This document shows, one piece after another, positions 6,892 through 13,815 of a DNA stretch of 15,914 nucleotides (position 1 is its first letter; the number at the start of each line of letters is the position of its first letter). The notes under the pieces are model-generated. The model saw only the letters and a program-made list of their open reading frames with translations. It ran no database searches and had not been told where the DNA came from. Location of the stretch: the NCBI GenBank assembly GCA_016928375.1, contig JAFGKX010000011.1:1-15914 (forward strand), read 5' to 3'. The position numbers and the translations under genes are program-made. The DNA comes from Candidatus Omnitrophota bacterium. GTDB taxonomy: Bacteria; Omnitrophota; Gorgyraeia; JABMRG01; JAFGKX01.

Positions 6892-8101
6892 GAGCAACAG
6901 CACAAGCGCCGGGAAAAAAATCTACACAATCTCTGAGCTTACCAAAGAGATAAGGTTTTCCCTGGAGGGCAGTTTCTCGTCCATCTGGGTTGAGGGAGAG
7001 GTCTCTAATTTTATAAGGCACTCATCCGGGCACTGCTATTTAAGTTTAAAAGACGCGGAGAGTGTTTTAGCATGTGTTATATTCAAAGACGCCGCGGACG
7101 CGCTTTCATTCAAAATCGAAGACGGAATGAAGCTCGTCTGTTTTGGCAGGATAAGCGTTTATAATAAAAGGGGCCAGTACCAGCTTTATATCGAACAGGC
7201 TCAGCCCAAAGGTATAGGCGCTTTACAGCTTGCTTTTGAGCAGCTTAAAAATAAACTCAAAAAAGAAGGCTTGTTTGACGCTGAACACAAAAAACCGCTT
7301 CCGCTTTTACCTAGCAGAATAGGCGTTGTTACTTCTCCCACAGGCGCCGCCATAAGAGATATTTTAAATATAATCGACAGGCGCTTTCCTAATATGCACA
7401 TAATACTGTATCCTGTCAAGGTGCAGGGCGGCGGCGCGAAAGAAGATATAAAAGAGGCGATAGAGGTATTTAACCGCCTTAATAACGTAGATGTTTTAAT
7501 TGTCGGTAGAGGCGGCGGAAGCATGGAAGATCTGTGGGCATTTAATGAAGAAATAGTCGCTCGCGCCATATATAATTCCAAAATACCGGTTATATCGGCG
7601 GTAGGGCACGAAATAGATTTTACAATAGCGGATTTTGTGGCTGACCTAAGGGCGCCTACTCCGTCTGCCGCAGCTGAAATAGTTGCCGGGAAAAAACAGG
7701 ATTTTTTAGATAACATAGAAAACCTGAAACAGCGGCTTAAAATAGTGCTCTTATCACAAAAAGATTCGGTAGAACAAAAATTAAAATCCTTAAGAGAAAG
7801 ATACGCCTTTAAACAGCCGAAGATTTTGATACAGCAGTATCATCAGAGGCTGGATGAAATTGCGAAGTCCATAAACCAGGGCATAGGGCATATCCTGCGT
7901 AAAAAAGAAATGCAAACTTTGGCTGCGCGCGGCAGGCTTACGGCGCTTAATCCTTCGGCGATTTTAAAAAGAGGGTACAGTATAACTACGCGAATATCCG
8001 ACGGAACCATAATAAAAGATGAATCCGCGATAAAAGACGGCGATTTGATAAAAACAAAATTGGCAAAAGGCAGTATCATAAGCAAGGTGACAGATGGCTG
8101 A
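6878..8101 (+). CDS. xseA: Exodeoxyribonuclease VII large subunit
   Basis: This 407-residue catalytic subunit degrades single-stranded DNA from both ends. The N-terminal OB-fold is seen in YTISELTKEIRFSLEGSF, the WVEGEVSNFIRHSSGHCYLSLKD block and QYQLYIEQAQP. The catalytic region has IGVVTSPTGAAIRDI, VGRGGGSMEDLWAFNEE and VGHEIDFTIADFVADLRAPTPSAAAE. A long coiled-coil helix pair and a C-terminal GYSI segment follow. Start: no ATG or GTG is available; TTG at 6878 is the only usual start codon in the open frame before the conserved N-terminus, and GAAGGG lies about 6 bases upstream. This gives a 14 bp overlap with the preceding gene. The usual close junction with xseB is broken here by a palindromic repeat of about 70 bp. 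Confidence 0.93.
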   Translation: MQGVKSNSTSAGKKIYTISELTKEIRFSLEGSFSSIWVEGEVSNFIRHSSGHCYLSLKDAESVLACVIFKDAADALSFKIEDGMKLVCFGRISVYNKRGQYQLYIEQAQPKGIGALQLAFEQLKNKLKKEGLFDAEHKKPLPLLPSRIGVVTSPTGAAIRDILNIIDRRFPNMHIILYPVKVQGGGAKEDIKEAIEVFNRLNNVDVLIVGRGGGSMEDLWAFNEEIVARAIYNSKIPVISAVGHEIDFTIADFVADLRAPTPSAAAEIVAGKKQDFLDNIENLKQRLKIVLLSQKDSVEQKLKSLRERYAFKQPKILIQQYHQRLDEIAKSINQGIGHILRKKEMQTLAARGRLTALNPSAILKRGYSITTRISDGTIIKDESAIKDGDLIKTKLAKGSIISKVTDG

Positions 8102-8110
8102 AAACCACCT

Positions 8111-8183
8111 GTCATTGCGAGGAGCGAAGCGACGAAGCAATCCCTAGGGCAGAGATTGCTTCGCCCTTCGGGCTCGCAATGAC
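8111..8183. repeat. Palindromic repeat (MITE/REP-like) between xseA and xseB
   Basis: The outer arms GTCATTGCGAG (8111-8121) and CTCGCAATGAC (8173-8183) are perfect inverted repeats. The inner arms CGAAGCAATC (8133-8142) and GATTGCTTCG (8154-8163) are also perfect, and the centre holds the palindrome CCCTAGGG (8142-8149). This gives one long cruciform-capable hairpin. Elements of this 'cattgcgag...gaagcaatcc' type occur in many unrelated bacterial genomes. The bases 8118-8135 recur exactly in front of rarA. The hairpin lies inside the operon, just upstream of the xseB ribosome binding site. Confidence 0.8.
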
Positions 8184-8197
8184 GGAGAGGGGGGATT

Positions 8198-8479
8198 ATG
8201 AAAGAAAAAGAACTTGATTTTGAGGCAGCGTTAAAAAAACTGGAAGCAATAGTGGAAGAACTTGAGGGCGGGGATTTATCGCTTAATGACGCGATAAAAA
8301 AATATGAAGAGGGCATGAAGCTTTCCCACCTATGTACGAAAAAACTGCACGATATAGAGAAAAAGATAGAGGTGCTTGTAAAGGATGCCTCCGGCGATGT
8401 TTCGGCGAAGACGTTTGGCGAGAAAGAAACCCAGGGTTCCAAAAAAACAGGCAGAAAAGCGGAGGAGCTGCTTTTTTGA
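8198..8479 (+). CDS. xseB: Exodeoxyribonuclease VII small subunit
   Basis: The protein has 93 residues; the family is usually 60-90. The XseB helical hairpin is clear: LDFEAALKKLEAIVEELEGGDLSLNDAIKKYEEGM, then LCTKKLHDIEKKIEVLVKD. Several copies bind the helical arm of XseA to form the holoenzyme. The C-terminal 25 residues are Lys/Gly/Thr-rich and look unstructured. A purine-rich GGAGAGGGGGG stretch just before the ATG serves as ribosome binding site and follows the palindromic repeat. The TGA overlaps the TTG start of the next gene. Confidence 0.93.
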   Translation: MKEKELDFEAALKKLEAIVEELEGGDLSLNDAIKKYEEGMKLSHLCTKKLHDIEKKIEVLVKDASGDVSAKTFGEKETQGSKKTGRKAEELLF

Positions 8480-9285
8480 ATATAAAATATTACTTGAAAC
8501 AGAAACAAAAGCTTATAGATGAAACGCTTAAGCTGCTTATGCCGGCAGATTCGCAGTTCCCCCCGGTAATACACAAGGCGATGAATTATTCCATAAAAGG
8601 CGGCAAGCGTATAAGGCCGATACTCTGCCTCGCCTGTTCTAAGATATGCGGCTTAAACGAAAAAAAAGCACTTTTAGCCGCATGCGCGATAGAAATGATA
8701 CATACTTATTCATTGATACACGATGACCTGCCGGCGATGGATAATGACGATTACCGCCGCGGCAGGCTGGCATGCCATAAAAAATTCAACGAGGCTGTCG
8801 CTATTCTGGCAGGCGACGCATTTAATACGCTCGCATATAATATATTATCGAAAGCCACAGGATCCGCCAAAACAAACAACCGCTTGATAAAGGAAATCTC
8901 AGAAGCCACAGGCACCTTTGGCATGATAGGCGGCCAGGTAGTGGACATAGAAAACCGTACGCCGGATTTACCGGCAATGGAATATATAAATACGCATAAA
9001 ACAGGGGCCTTGATAGCAATCGCATGCAAAACCGGCGCTGTTATTGCGAAAGCAGGCAAAAGACCGCAGGAAGCAATATATCGGTACGGAGAATATATAG
9101 GTTTTGCGTTTCAGATAGTAGATGATATTTTAGATGACGAGGGCCTTTCCAGTATTTTCGGCAGGGCCGATGCTTATAAAAAGGCCGCCGAATTAATAAA
9201 TAGGGCTAAACAGGAACTGCGTATATTTAAAACAGGCAGAGATCCGTTATCCGCGCTGGCGGATTTCATAATTGATAGTCTATGA
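8476..9285 (+). CDS. ispA: Short-chain polyprenyl diphosphate synthase (farnesyl/geranylgeranyl type), with an internal deletion
   Basis: The 269-residue product belongs to the trans-isoprenyl diphosphate synthases, which condense IPP with allylic diphosphates. Seen: GGKRIRP (42-48), first Asp-rich motif DDLPAMD (83-89) in the DDxxxxD spacing typical of bacterial FPP-type enzymes, GGQVVDI (152-158), KTGALI, and second Asp-rich motif DDILDD (216-221). After this the protein passes directly to LSSIFGRADAYKKAAELI; the usual block of about 19 residues with GKxxGxD...K-[AS]-T-Y is absent, in frame. It is therefore shorter than E. coli IspA (299). The start is TTG at 8476, 8 bases after GGAGGAG (8461-8467), overlapping the xseB stop as TTGA; a longer frame open from 8332 only shadows xseB. 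The xseB-ispA-dxs order is a familiar one. Chain length cannot be fixed from sequence. Confidence 0.88.
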   Translation: MNIKYYLKQKQKLIDETLKLLMPADSQFPPVIHKAMNYSIKGGKRIRPILCLACSKICGLNEKKALLAACAIEMIHTYSLIHDDLPAMDNDDYRRGRLACHKKFNEAVAILAGDAFNTLAYNILSKATGSAKTNNRLIKEISEATGTFGMIGGQVVDIENRTPDLPAMEYINTHKTGALIAIACKTGAVIAKAGKRPQEAIYRYGEYIGFAFQIVDDILDDEGLSSIFGRADAYKKAAELINRAKQELRIFKTGRDPLSALADFIIDSL

Positions 9286-11144
9286 TTTTAGATAATATAA
9301 ATTCACCTCAAGATTTAAAAAAATTACCGCAGGATAAATTGCCCGAGCTTGCGAAGGAGATAAGGCGCTTTATAACAGAGACAGTCTCCGAAACAGGAGG
9401 GCACCTTAGCGCGAGTTTAGGCGCAGTTGATATTGCTATATGCCTTCATTATTGTTTGAACACCCCAAAGGATATAATTGTATGGGACGTAGGCCATCAG
9501 GCATATGCTCATAAAATACTAACAGGCAGGAAAAGTAAGTTCGGCACATTAAGGCAAAAAAACGGCTTAAGCGGTTTTCCTAACACAAGCGAGTCCGAAT
9601 ACGATCCTTTTACCGTCGGGCATGGTTCGACCTCTATATCGACAGCGCTTGGGCTTGTCGCCGCAAGAGACATAAAAGGCACAGGCGAAACAATAGCGGT
9701 TGTTATAGGAGACGGTTCATTGGGCGGCGGCATGGCGCTTGAGGCATTAAATCACGCAGGGCATTTTCAGAAAGACATACTCATCATCTTAAACGACAAC
9801 GAATTTTCCATATCGCACAGCGTCGGGGCGTACAGCAAATATTTGAACAGAGTTATAACAAACCCCATTTATAACCGTATCCGTAAACATATGCAGGATG
9901 TGGTAAAAAAAATTCCCAAGGTCGGCTCTACCGCCTTTAATGCCGCAAGAAGGCTTGAAGAGGCGTTAAAGACGATACTTGTGCCGGGTATTATTTTTGA
10001 AGAAATGGGCGTGAGGTATTTTGGCCCGGTAGACGGCCATAACACAACGGCGCTTTTGGGAATTTTAAAAAATGTAATACCTATGAAAGAACCAAGGATT
10101 ATACACGTTGTGACGAAAAAAGGCAAAGGGTATAAACCTGCGGAACAAAACCCTTCCGCATTCCACGGCACAAGCCCGTTTAATATAGAGACAGGCCTGC
10201 TTAAAAAACAACCCGTTTTTACTTTTACGGATGCCTTCAGCGAAAAACTGACGCAACTAGCCGAAAAAAACAAAAACATAACTGCTATTACCGCGGCAAT
10301 GCCGGAAGGAACAGGGCTGGTTTCTTTTAAAGAAAAATTCCCCGACAGATTTTTCAATGTCGGCATGGCGGAAGAACACGCAGTCGGATTCGCGGCAGGC
10401 CTTGCCAAAAAAGGGCTTACCCCGGTTGTATGTATATATTCTACATTTCTGCAGCGTTCTTACGACCAGATACAGCACGATGTCTGCCTGCAGAATCTGC
10501 ATGTTGTTTTTTGCATAGACAGAGCAGGTATAGCGGGTGAAGACGGGGCAACGCACCATGGTTTATTTGATATAGCGTATACAAAGCATATCCCGAATAT
10601 CGTCTGTATGGCGCCGAAAGACGAAGAAGAGCTTAAGGCAATGCTTGAGTTTGCGATAGATAAAATAAAAGGCCCGGTAGCCATCCGTTATCCCCGCGGC
10701 CCGGACGGCAAATTGAGCCCTAAGGAAATAAAAATAGAAATAGGTAAATCGGAAACATTGCGCGCCGGTAAAGACGTTGCGATACTGGGCCTGGGCGGCA
10801 TACTTAGGCCATGCCTTGAGGCGGGTAATTTGCTGCAAAAAGACGGCATAAGCACGGAGATCGTAAACACGAGGTTTATCAAGCCGCTCGATAAAGACAG
10901 AATAAAGGAAATCGCAAAAAAAGTAAAACATATCGTTACAGTCGAAGATGGTACGATCTGCGGCGGATTTGGCTCAAGCGTGCTTGAATTGCTGCAGGAA
11001 GAAAATATAATCGATGTTAACGTAAAATTATTAGGCCTGCCGGATAAATTTATTGCTCACGGTAAAAGAAACGAATTATTATCGGATTACGGCTTAGACG
11101 CGAAAGGCATTGCGTCGTCAATAAAGAAATTCTTAAAAACATGA
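9282..11144 (+). CDS. dxs: 1-deoxy-D-xylulose-5-phosphate synthase
   Basis: This 620-residue thiamine-diphosphate enzyme joins pyruvate and glyceraldehyde 3-phosphate, the first step of the MEP isoprenoid pathway. Visible landmarks: GGHLSASLGAVD with active-site His41, WDVGHQAYAHKILTGR, the ThDP motif GDGSLGGG (143-150) with NDNEFSIS (171-178), FGPVDGHN, FHGTSPF, and the pyrimidine-site GMAEEHAVGFAAG with catalytic Glu364. DRAGIAGEDGATHHGLFD and a transketolase C-terminal domain follow. Length is normal. The ATG overlaps the ispA TGA by 4 bp (ATGA), and its own stop overlaps the next gene in the same way. Confidence 0.97.
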   Translation: MILDNINSPQDLKKLPQDKLPELAKEIRRFITETVSETGGHLSASLGAVDIAICLHYCLNTPKDIIVWDVGHQAYAHKILTGRKSKFGTLRQKNGLSGFPNTSESEYDPFTVGHGSTSISTALGLVAARDIKGTGETIAVVIGDGSLGGGMALEALNHAGHFQKDILIILNDNEFSISHSVGAYSKYLNRVITNPIYNRIRKHMQDVVKKIPKVGSTAFNAARRLEEALKTILVPGIIFEEMGVRYFGPVDGHNTTALLGILKNVIPMKEPRIIHVVTKKGKGYKPAEQNPSAFHGTSPFNIETGLLKKQPVFTFTDAFSEKLTQLAEKNKNITAITAAMPEGTGLVSFKEKFPDRFFNVGMAEEHAVGFAAGLAKKGLTPVVCIYSTFLQRSYDQIQHDVCLQNLHVVFCIDRAGIAGEDGATHHGLFDIAYTKHIPNIVCMAPKDEEELKAMLEFAIDKIKGPVAIRYPRGPDGKLSPKEIKIEIGKSETLRAGKDVAILGLGGILRPCLEAGNLLQKDGISTEIVNTRFIKPLDKDRIKEIAKKVKHIVTVEDGTICGGFGSSVLELLQEENIIDVNVKLLGLPDKFIAHGKRNELLSDYGLDAKGIASSIKKFLKT

Positions 11145-11401
11145 GTTTTAAAATAAAAATAGACGAGGAAAGATGCAAAGGCTGTTATCTCTGCGTTATG
11201 TATTGTCCTAAAAAGGCCATAGTAGAGGGCAAAGGCGTAAACAAAAAAGGCTTTTGCTATGTAATTGTGCAGAACGCGGCAGCGTGCGCAGGGTGTAAAA
11301 ATTGCGTCGTTATGTGCCCTGAAAGCGCAATAGAGATTATTCCCGCCAAAGGCGCCTGCCTGCCGGACAGGCAGGGATCCGCCTCCGGCGGAAGAGGTTG
11401 A
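11141..11401 (+). CDS. 2-oxoacid:ferredoxin oxidoreductase delta subunit (2[4Fe-4S] ferredoxin)
   Basis: The 86-residue product has two complete CxxCxxCxxxCP clusters: Cys12, 15, 18, 22 and Cys49, 52, 55, 59. It is the electron-carrying subunit of the oxidoreductase encoded by the next three genes. Residues from about 71 (GACLPDRQGSASGGRG) are encoded by a palindromic repeat, not by ferredoxin sequence, so the native protein probably ended near residue 70. The ATG overlaps the dxs TGA by 4 bp. The stop is one base before the ATG of the alpha subunit, with GAGG just before that stop as ribosome binding site. Confidence 0.9.
   Translation: MSFKIKIDEERCKGCYLCVMYCPKKAIVEGKGVNKKGFCYVIVQNAAACAGCKNCVVMCPESAIEIIPAKGACLPDRQGSASGGRG
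11355..11392. repeat. Twin palindromic hairpins inside the 3' end of the ferredoxin subunit gene
   Basis: CCTGCCTG ccgga CAGGCAGG (11355-11375) is a perfect 8 bp hairpin. It is followed at once by TCCGCC tcc GGCGGA (11378-11392), the same hairpin type as 1866-1880. The element is in frame and encodes the extra C-terminal tail. Confidence 0.75.
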
Positions 11402-11402
11402 G

Positions 11403-12470
11403 ATGAATAAAAAAATATTAATGACAGGAAACGAAGCGGTCGGCGAGGCGGCAATTTCCGCAGGGTGCAGATTTTACGCCGGCTATCCGATAACGCCGCA
11501 GAATGAACTAACCGCATATATGGCGAAGAGAATGCTTGAGGAAAAAGGAGTATTCATACAATCCGAAAGCGAACTTGCGGCGATAAATATGGTATTCGGC
11601 TCATCAGCCGTAGGCAAACGTGCGATGACATCTTCATCAAGCCCGGGAATAAGTTTAAAACAGGAAGGTATTTCCTATCTAGCCGGATGTGAGCTTCCGG
11701 CGGTTATTGTAAATGTAATGCGCGGCGGCCCGGGGCTGGGTAATATCGCCCCGTCTCAGGCGGATTATTTTCAATCCACAAGAGGCGGCGGGCACGGCGA
11801 TTACAGGACAATAGCATTAGCGCCTGCGTACGTGCAGGAAGCAGCTGGGTTAACGCAGCTTGCATTTGATCTTGCGGATAAATACAGAAACCCCGCCCTG
11901 GTTGTAATGGACGGGCTCCTTGGCCAGATGATGGAACCTGTGGAAAAAACGCAGTTTACGGATTATAAACCGAAACTGGTAAAAAAGCCCTGGGCCTTGA
12001 CAGGCGCCAAAGGAAGAAGGCCAAATATTATACGCTCTTTATTATTAAAACAGGGCGCTCTGGAGGAATTTAACGAAAGGCTTTGCGAAAAATACAAAGC
12101 CATAGAAAATACGCAGACAAGATATGAGAAATTTTTAACCGATGACGCGGAAATTGTTATAGTCGCATACGGTTTAACAAGCAGAATAGCAAGGCACGCA
12201 GTTAAAGCATTAAGAAAGAAAAATAAAAAAATAGGCCTCATAAGGCCTATTACCATATGGCCGTTTCCCCGTAAAGCAATGCATGATTGCGCAAAAAAGG
12301 CAACAAAGGCGTTTTTAGTTGTTGAGATGAGCTGCGGGCAAATGGTAGAGGATGTGCGCCTTGCTGTAAACGGTAAACGCCCCGTGTATTTTTACGGCCG
12401 CTCCGGCGGAGGCGTGCCGACAAATGAAGCGATAGAACAAGAAATTTTAAAAATTATAAAAGGTCTCTGA
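11403..12470 (+). CDS. 2-oxoacid:ferredoxin oxidoreductase alpha subunit (VorB/KorA-like)
   Basis: The 355-residue product is of the pyruvate:ferredoxin oxidoreductase domain I/II type. MTGNEAVGEAAISAGCRFYAGYPITPQNEL is typical of the VorB/KorA branch; SESELAAINMVFGSSAVGKRAMTSSSSPGISL is the catalytic-Glu and loop region; RGGPGLGN is another landmark. With the beta, gamma and delta subunits it oxidatively decarboxylates a 2-oxoacid to acyl-CoA and reduces ferredoxin. The sequence looks closest in memory to VorB (branched-chain 2-oxoacids), but 2-oxoglutarate specificity (Kor) cannot be excluded, so I give no symbol. The gene order delta-alpha-beta-gamma is a standard one. The stop overlaps the next ATG by one base (TGATG). 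Confidence 0.92.
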   Translation: MNKKILMTGNEAVGEAAISAGCRFYAGYPITPQNELTAYMAKRMLEEKGVFIQSESELAAINMVFGSSAVGKRAMTSSSSPGISLKQEGISYLAGCELPAVIVNVMRGGPGLGNIAPSQADYFQSTRGGGHGDYRTIALAPAYVQEAAGLTQLAFDLADKYRNPALVVMDGLLGQMMEPVEKTQFTDYKPKLVKKPWALTGAKGRRPNIIRSLLLKQGALEEFNERLCEKYKAIENTQTRYEKFLTDDAEIVIVAYGLTSRIARHAVKALRKKNKKIGLIRPITIWPFPRKAMHDCAKKATKAFLVVEMSCGQMVEDVRLAVNGKRPVYFYGRSGGGVPTNEAIEQEILKIIKGL

Positions 12471-13210
12471 TGGCTAACGTATTAAAAAAAACGCAAAGTT
12501 TGCATGACCGCGTAACGCATTATTGCGCAGGCTGTGGGCATGGTATAGTTCATCGTTTAATCTGTGAAATTATAGACGAACTAGATATAAGGGAAAAGAC
12601 AATTGCTGTTGCTCCGGTAGGATGCGCGGTATTGGCGTATGATTACTGGAATTTTGATACAACAGAAGCGGCGCATGGCCGCCCGCCGGCAGTAGCAACA
12701 GGGATAAAAAGAATGCTGCCCGACAGGATAATTTTTACATACCAGGGCGACGGAGATCTGGCGGCGATAGGCACATCCGAAATTATACATGCGGCAAACA
12801 GGGGCGAAAATATAACAGTGATATTTGTTAATAACGGCACTTATGGGATGACCGGCGGCCAGATGGCGCCGACGACGCTTTTGGGACAGAAAACAAAAAC
12901 CACGCCGTTGGGCAGAGACAAAATACGCGAAGGCTATCCTTTGAAAATATCCGAAATGCTGGCGATTTTAGACGGCGTGTATTATCTTGAACGCGTTTCG
13001 GTGCATAACCCGCAAGGCGTAAGAGCCGCAAAGAAAGCAATAAAAAAGGCGTTCATAAATCAGATAGAAAATAAAGGCTTTTCAATGGTCGAGGTGCTTG
13101 CGATGTGCCCGACCGCATGGGAAATGCCGGTTAAGGATTCCGTTAAATGGGTAGAAGAAAACGTAGTAAAATATTATCCTCTGGGCGTGCTGAAACAAAA
13201 CGCGCAATAA
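12470..13210 (+). CDS. 2-oxoacid:ferredoxin oxidoreductase beta subunit (thiamine-diphosphate binding)
   Basis: The 246-residue product carries the ThDP-binding half. YCAGCGHG (18-25) opens the domain, APVGCAVL and HGRPPAVATGIK follow, GDGD (93-96) with VNNGTYGMTGGQ (120-131) forms the ThDP/magnesium motif, and TTLLGQKTKTTPLGR is the loop typical of Vor/Kor beta chains. No extra ferredoxin domain is fused; that role is taken by the separate delta subunit. It starts on the last base of the alpha gene. Confidence 0.94.
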   Translation: MANVLKKTQSLHDRVTHYCAGCGHGIVHRLICEIIDELDIREKTIAVAPVGCAVLAYDYWNFDTTEAAHGRPPAVATGIKRMLPDRIIFTYQGDGDLAAIGTSEIIHAANRGENITVIFVNNGTYGMTGGQMAPTTLLGQKTKTTPLGRDKIREGYPLKISEMLAILDGVYYLERVSVHNPQGVRAAKKAIKKAFINQIENKGFSMVEVLAMCPTAWEMPVKDSVKWVEENVVKYYPLGVLKQNAQ

Positions 13211-13815
13211 AAGTAATCTGCGCGGGTTTCGGCGGCCAGGGCATAATGGTCCTGGGCAGAATCATTGCGGAAGCTGCCATGAGCCTGGGCAAAAATGTAA
13301 CCTGGATGCCGTCCTACGGAGCTGAAGTGCGCGGCGGTACGGCATATTCCATGGTCGTTATAAGCGATGATGAAATAGCGTCTCCGGTAGTTGATAACGC
13401 CGATTTTTTTATAATAATGAACGCGCCGTCTTTCGATAAATTCAAAAAAACCGCGGTAAAAGGCAGCGCTATTATTCTGAATTCATCTCTGGCAGAAACA
13501 AACGAAAAAATAAAAGGTATAAAAATCATAAAAATACCGGCAACCGAAATAGCAATATCTCTGGGTAAGGCAATGGTAGCTAATACCGTTATGTTTGGGT
13601 GTTTCGCGAGGCTTTCAGGGTTAATAGACAAAGAAAAAGTTATGAAGTTATTAAAAGATGCCCTGGCGCAAAAACAGCATCTGTTTGAAATAAATAAAAA
13701 CGCTTTTTCGGAAGGGTATGATTTTATCCCGGCGAACCGACAAAACCATCGGCTGCCGGGGTTATGCCCAGTATCAAACCCAACGCATGGTCCGAGAGGG
13801 GGCCGCATAAAATGA
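13147..13815 (+). CDS. 2-oxoacid:ferredoxin oxidoreductase gamma subunit
   Basis: The product belongs to the POR/KOR gamma family: ICAGFGGQGIMVLGRIIAEAAMSLGKNVTWMPSYGAEVRGGTA is diagnostic and completes the four-subunit enzyme. The start is uncertain. ATG at 13147 has TAAGGA 9 bases upstream but gives a 64 bp overlap with the beta gene and about 20 basic residues not usual in the family. The conserved part begins near 13207, where only ATA is available (an ATAA overlap in place of the ATGA seen at other junctions). With the ATG the protein has 222 residues. The C-terminal 25 residues, ending in a Pro/Gly/Arg-rich stretch, also go beyond the conserved domain. The TGA overlaps gltX by ATGA. Confidence 0.88.
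   Translation: MGRRKRSKILSSGRAETKRAIKVICAGFGGQGIMVLGRIIAEAAMSLGKNVTWMPSYGAEVRGGTAYSMVVISDDEIASPVVDNADFFIIMNAPSFDKFKKTAVKGSAIILNSSLAETNEKIKGIKIIKIPATEIAISLGKAMVANTVMFGCFARLSGLIDKEKVMKLLKDALAQKQHLFEINKNAFSEGYDFIPANRQNHRLPGLCPVSNPTHGPRGGRIK

Noticed and set aside
8332..8475. Extended N-terminus for the polyprenyl synthase
   Set aside because: This part only reads xseB in another frame; the family N-terminus fits the TTG at 8476 with GGAGGAG 8 bases upstream.
7843..8574. Long open frame on the - strand (243 codons) across the xseA-xseB junction
   Set aside because: It is a shadow of xseA and xseB; its middle is the translation of the palindromic repeat and it shows no recognisable domain.
13764..13811. 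Upstream ATG giving gltX 16 extra residues
   Set aside because: The extension overlaps the gamma subunit and lacks GluRS similarity; the ATGA junction and the GAGGGGG site support 13812.
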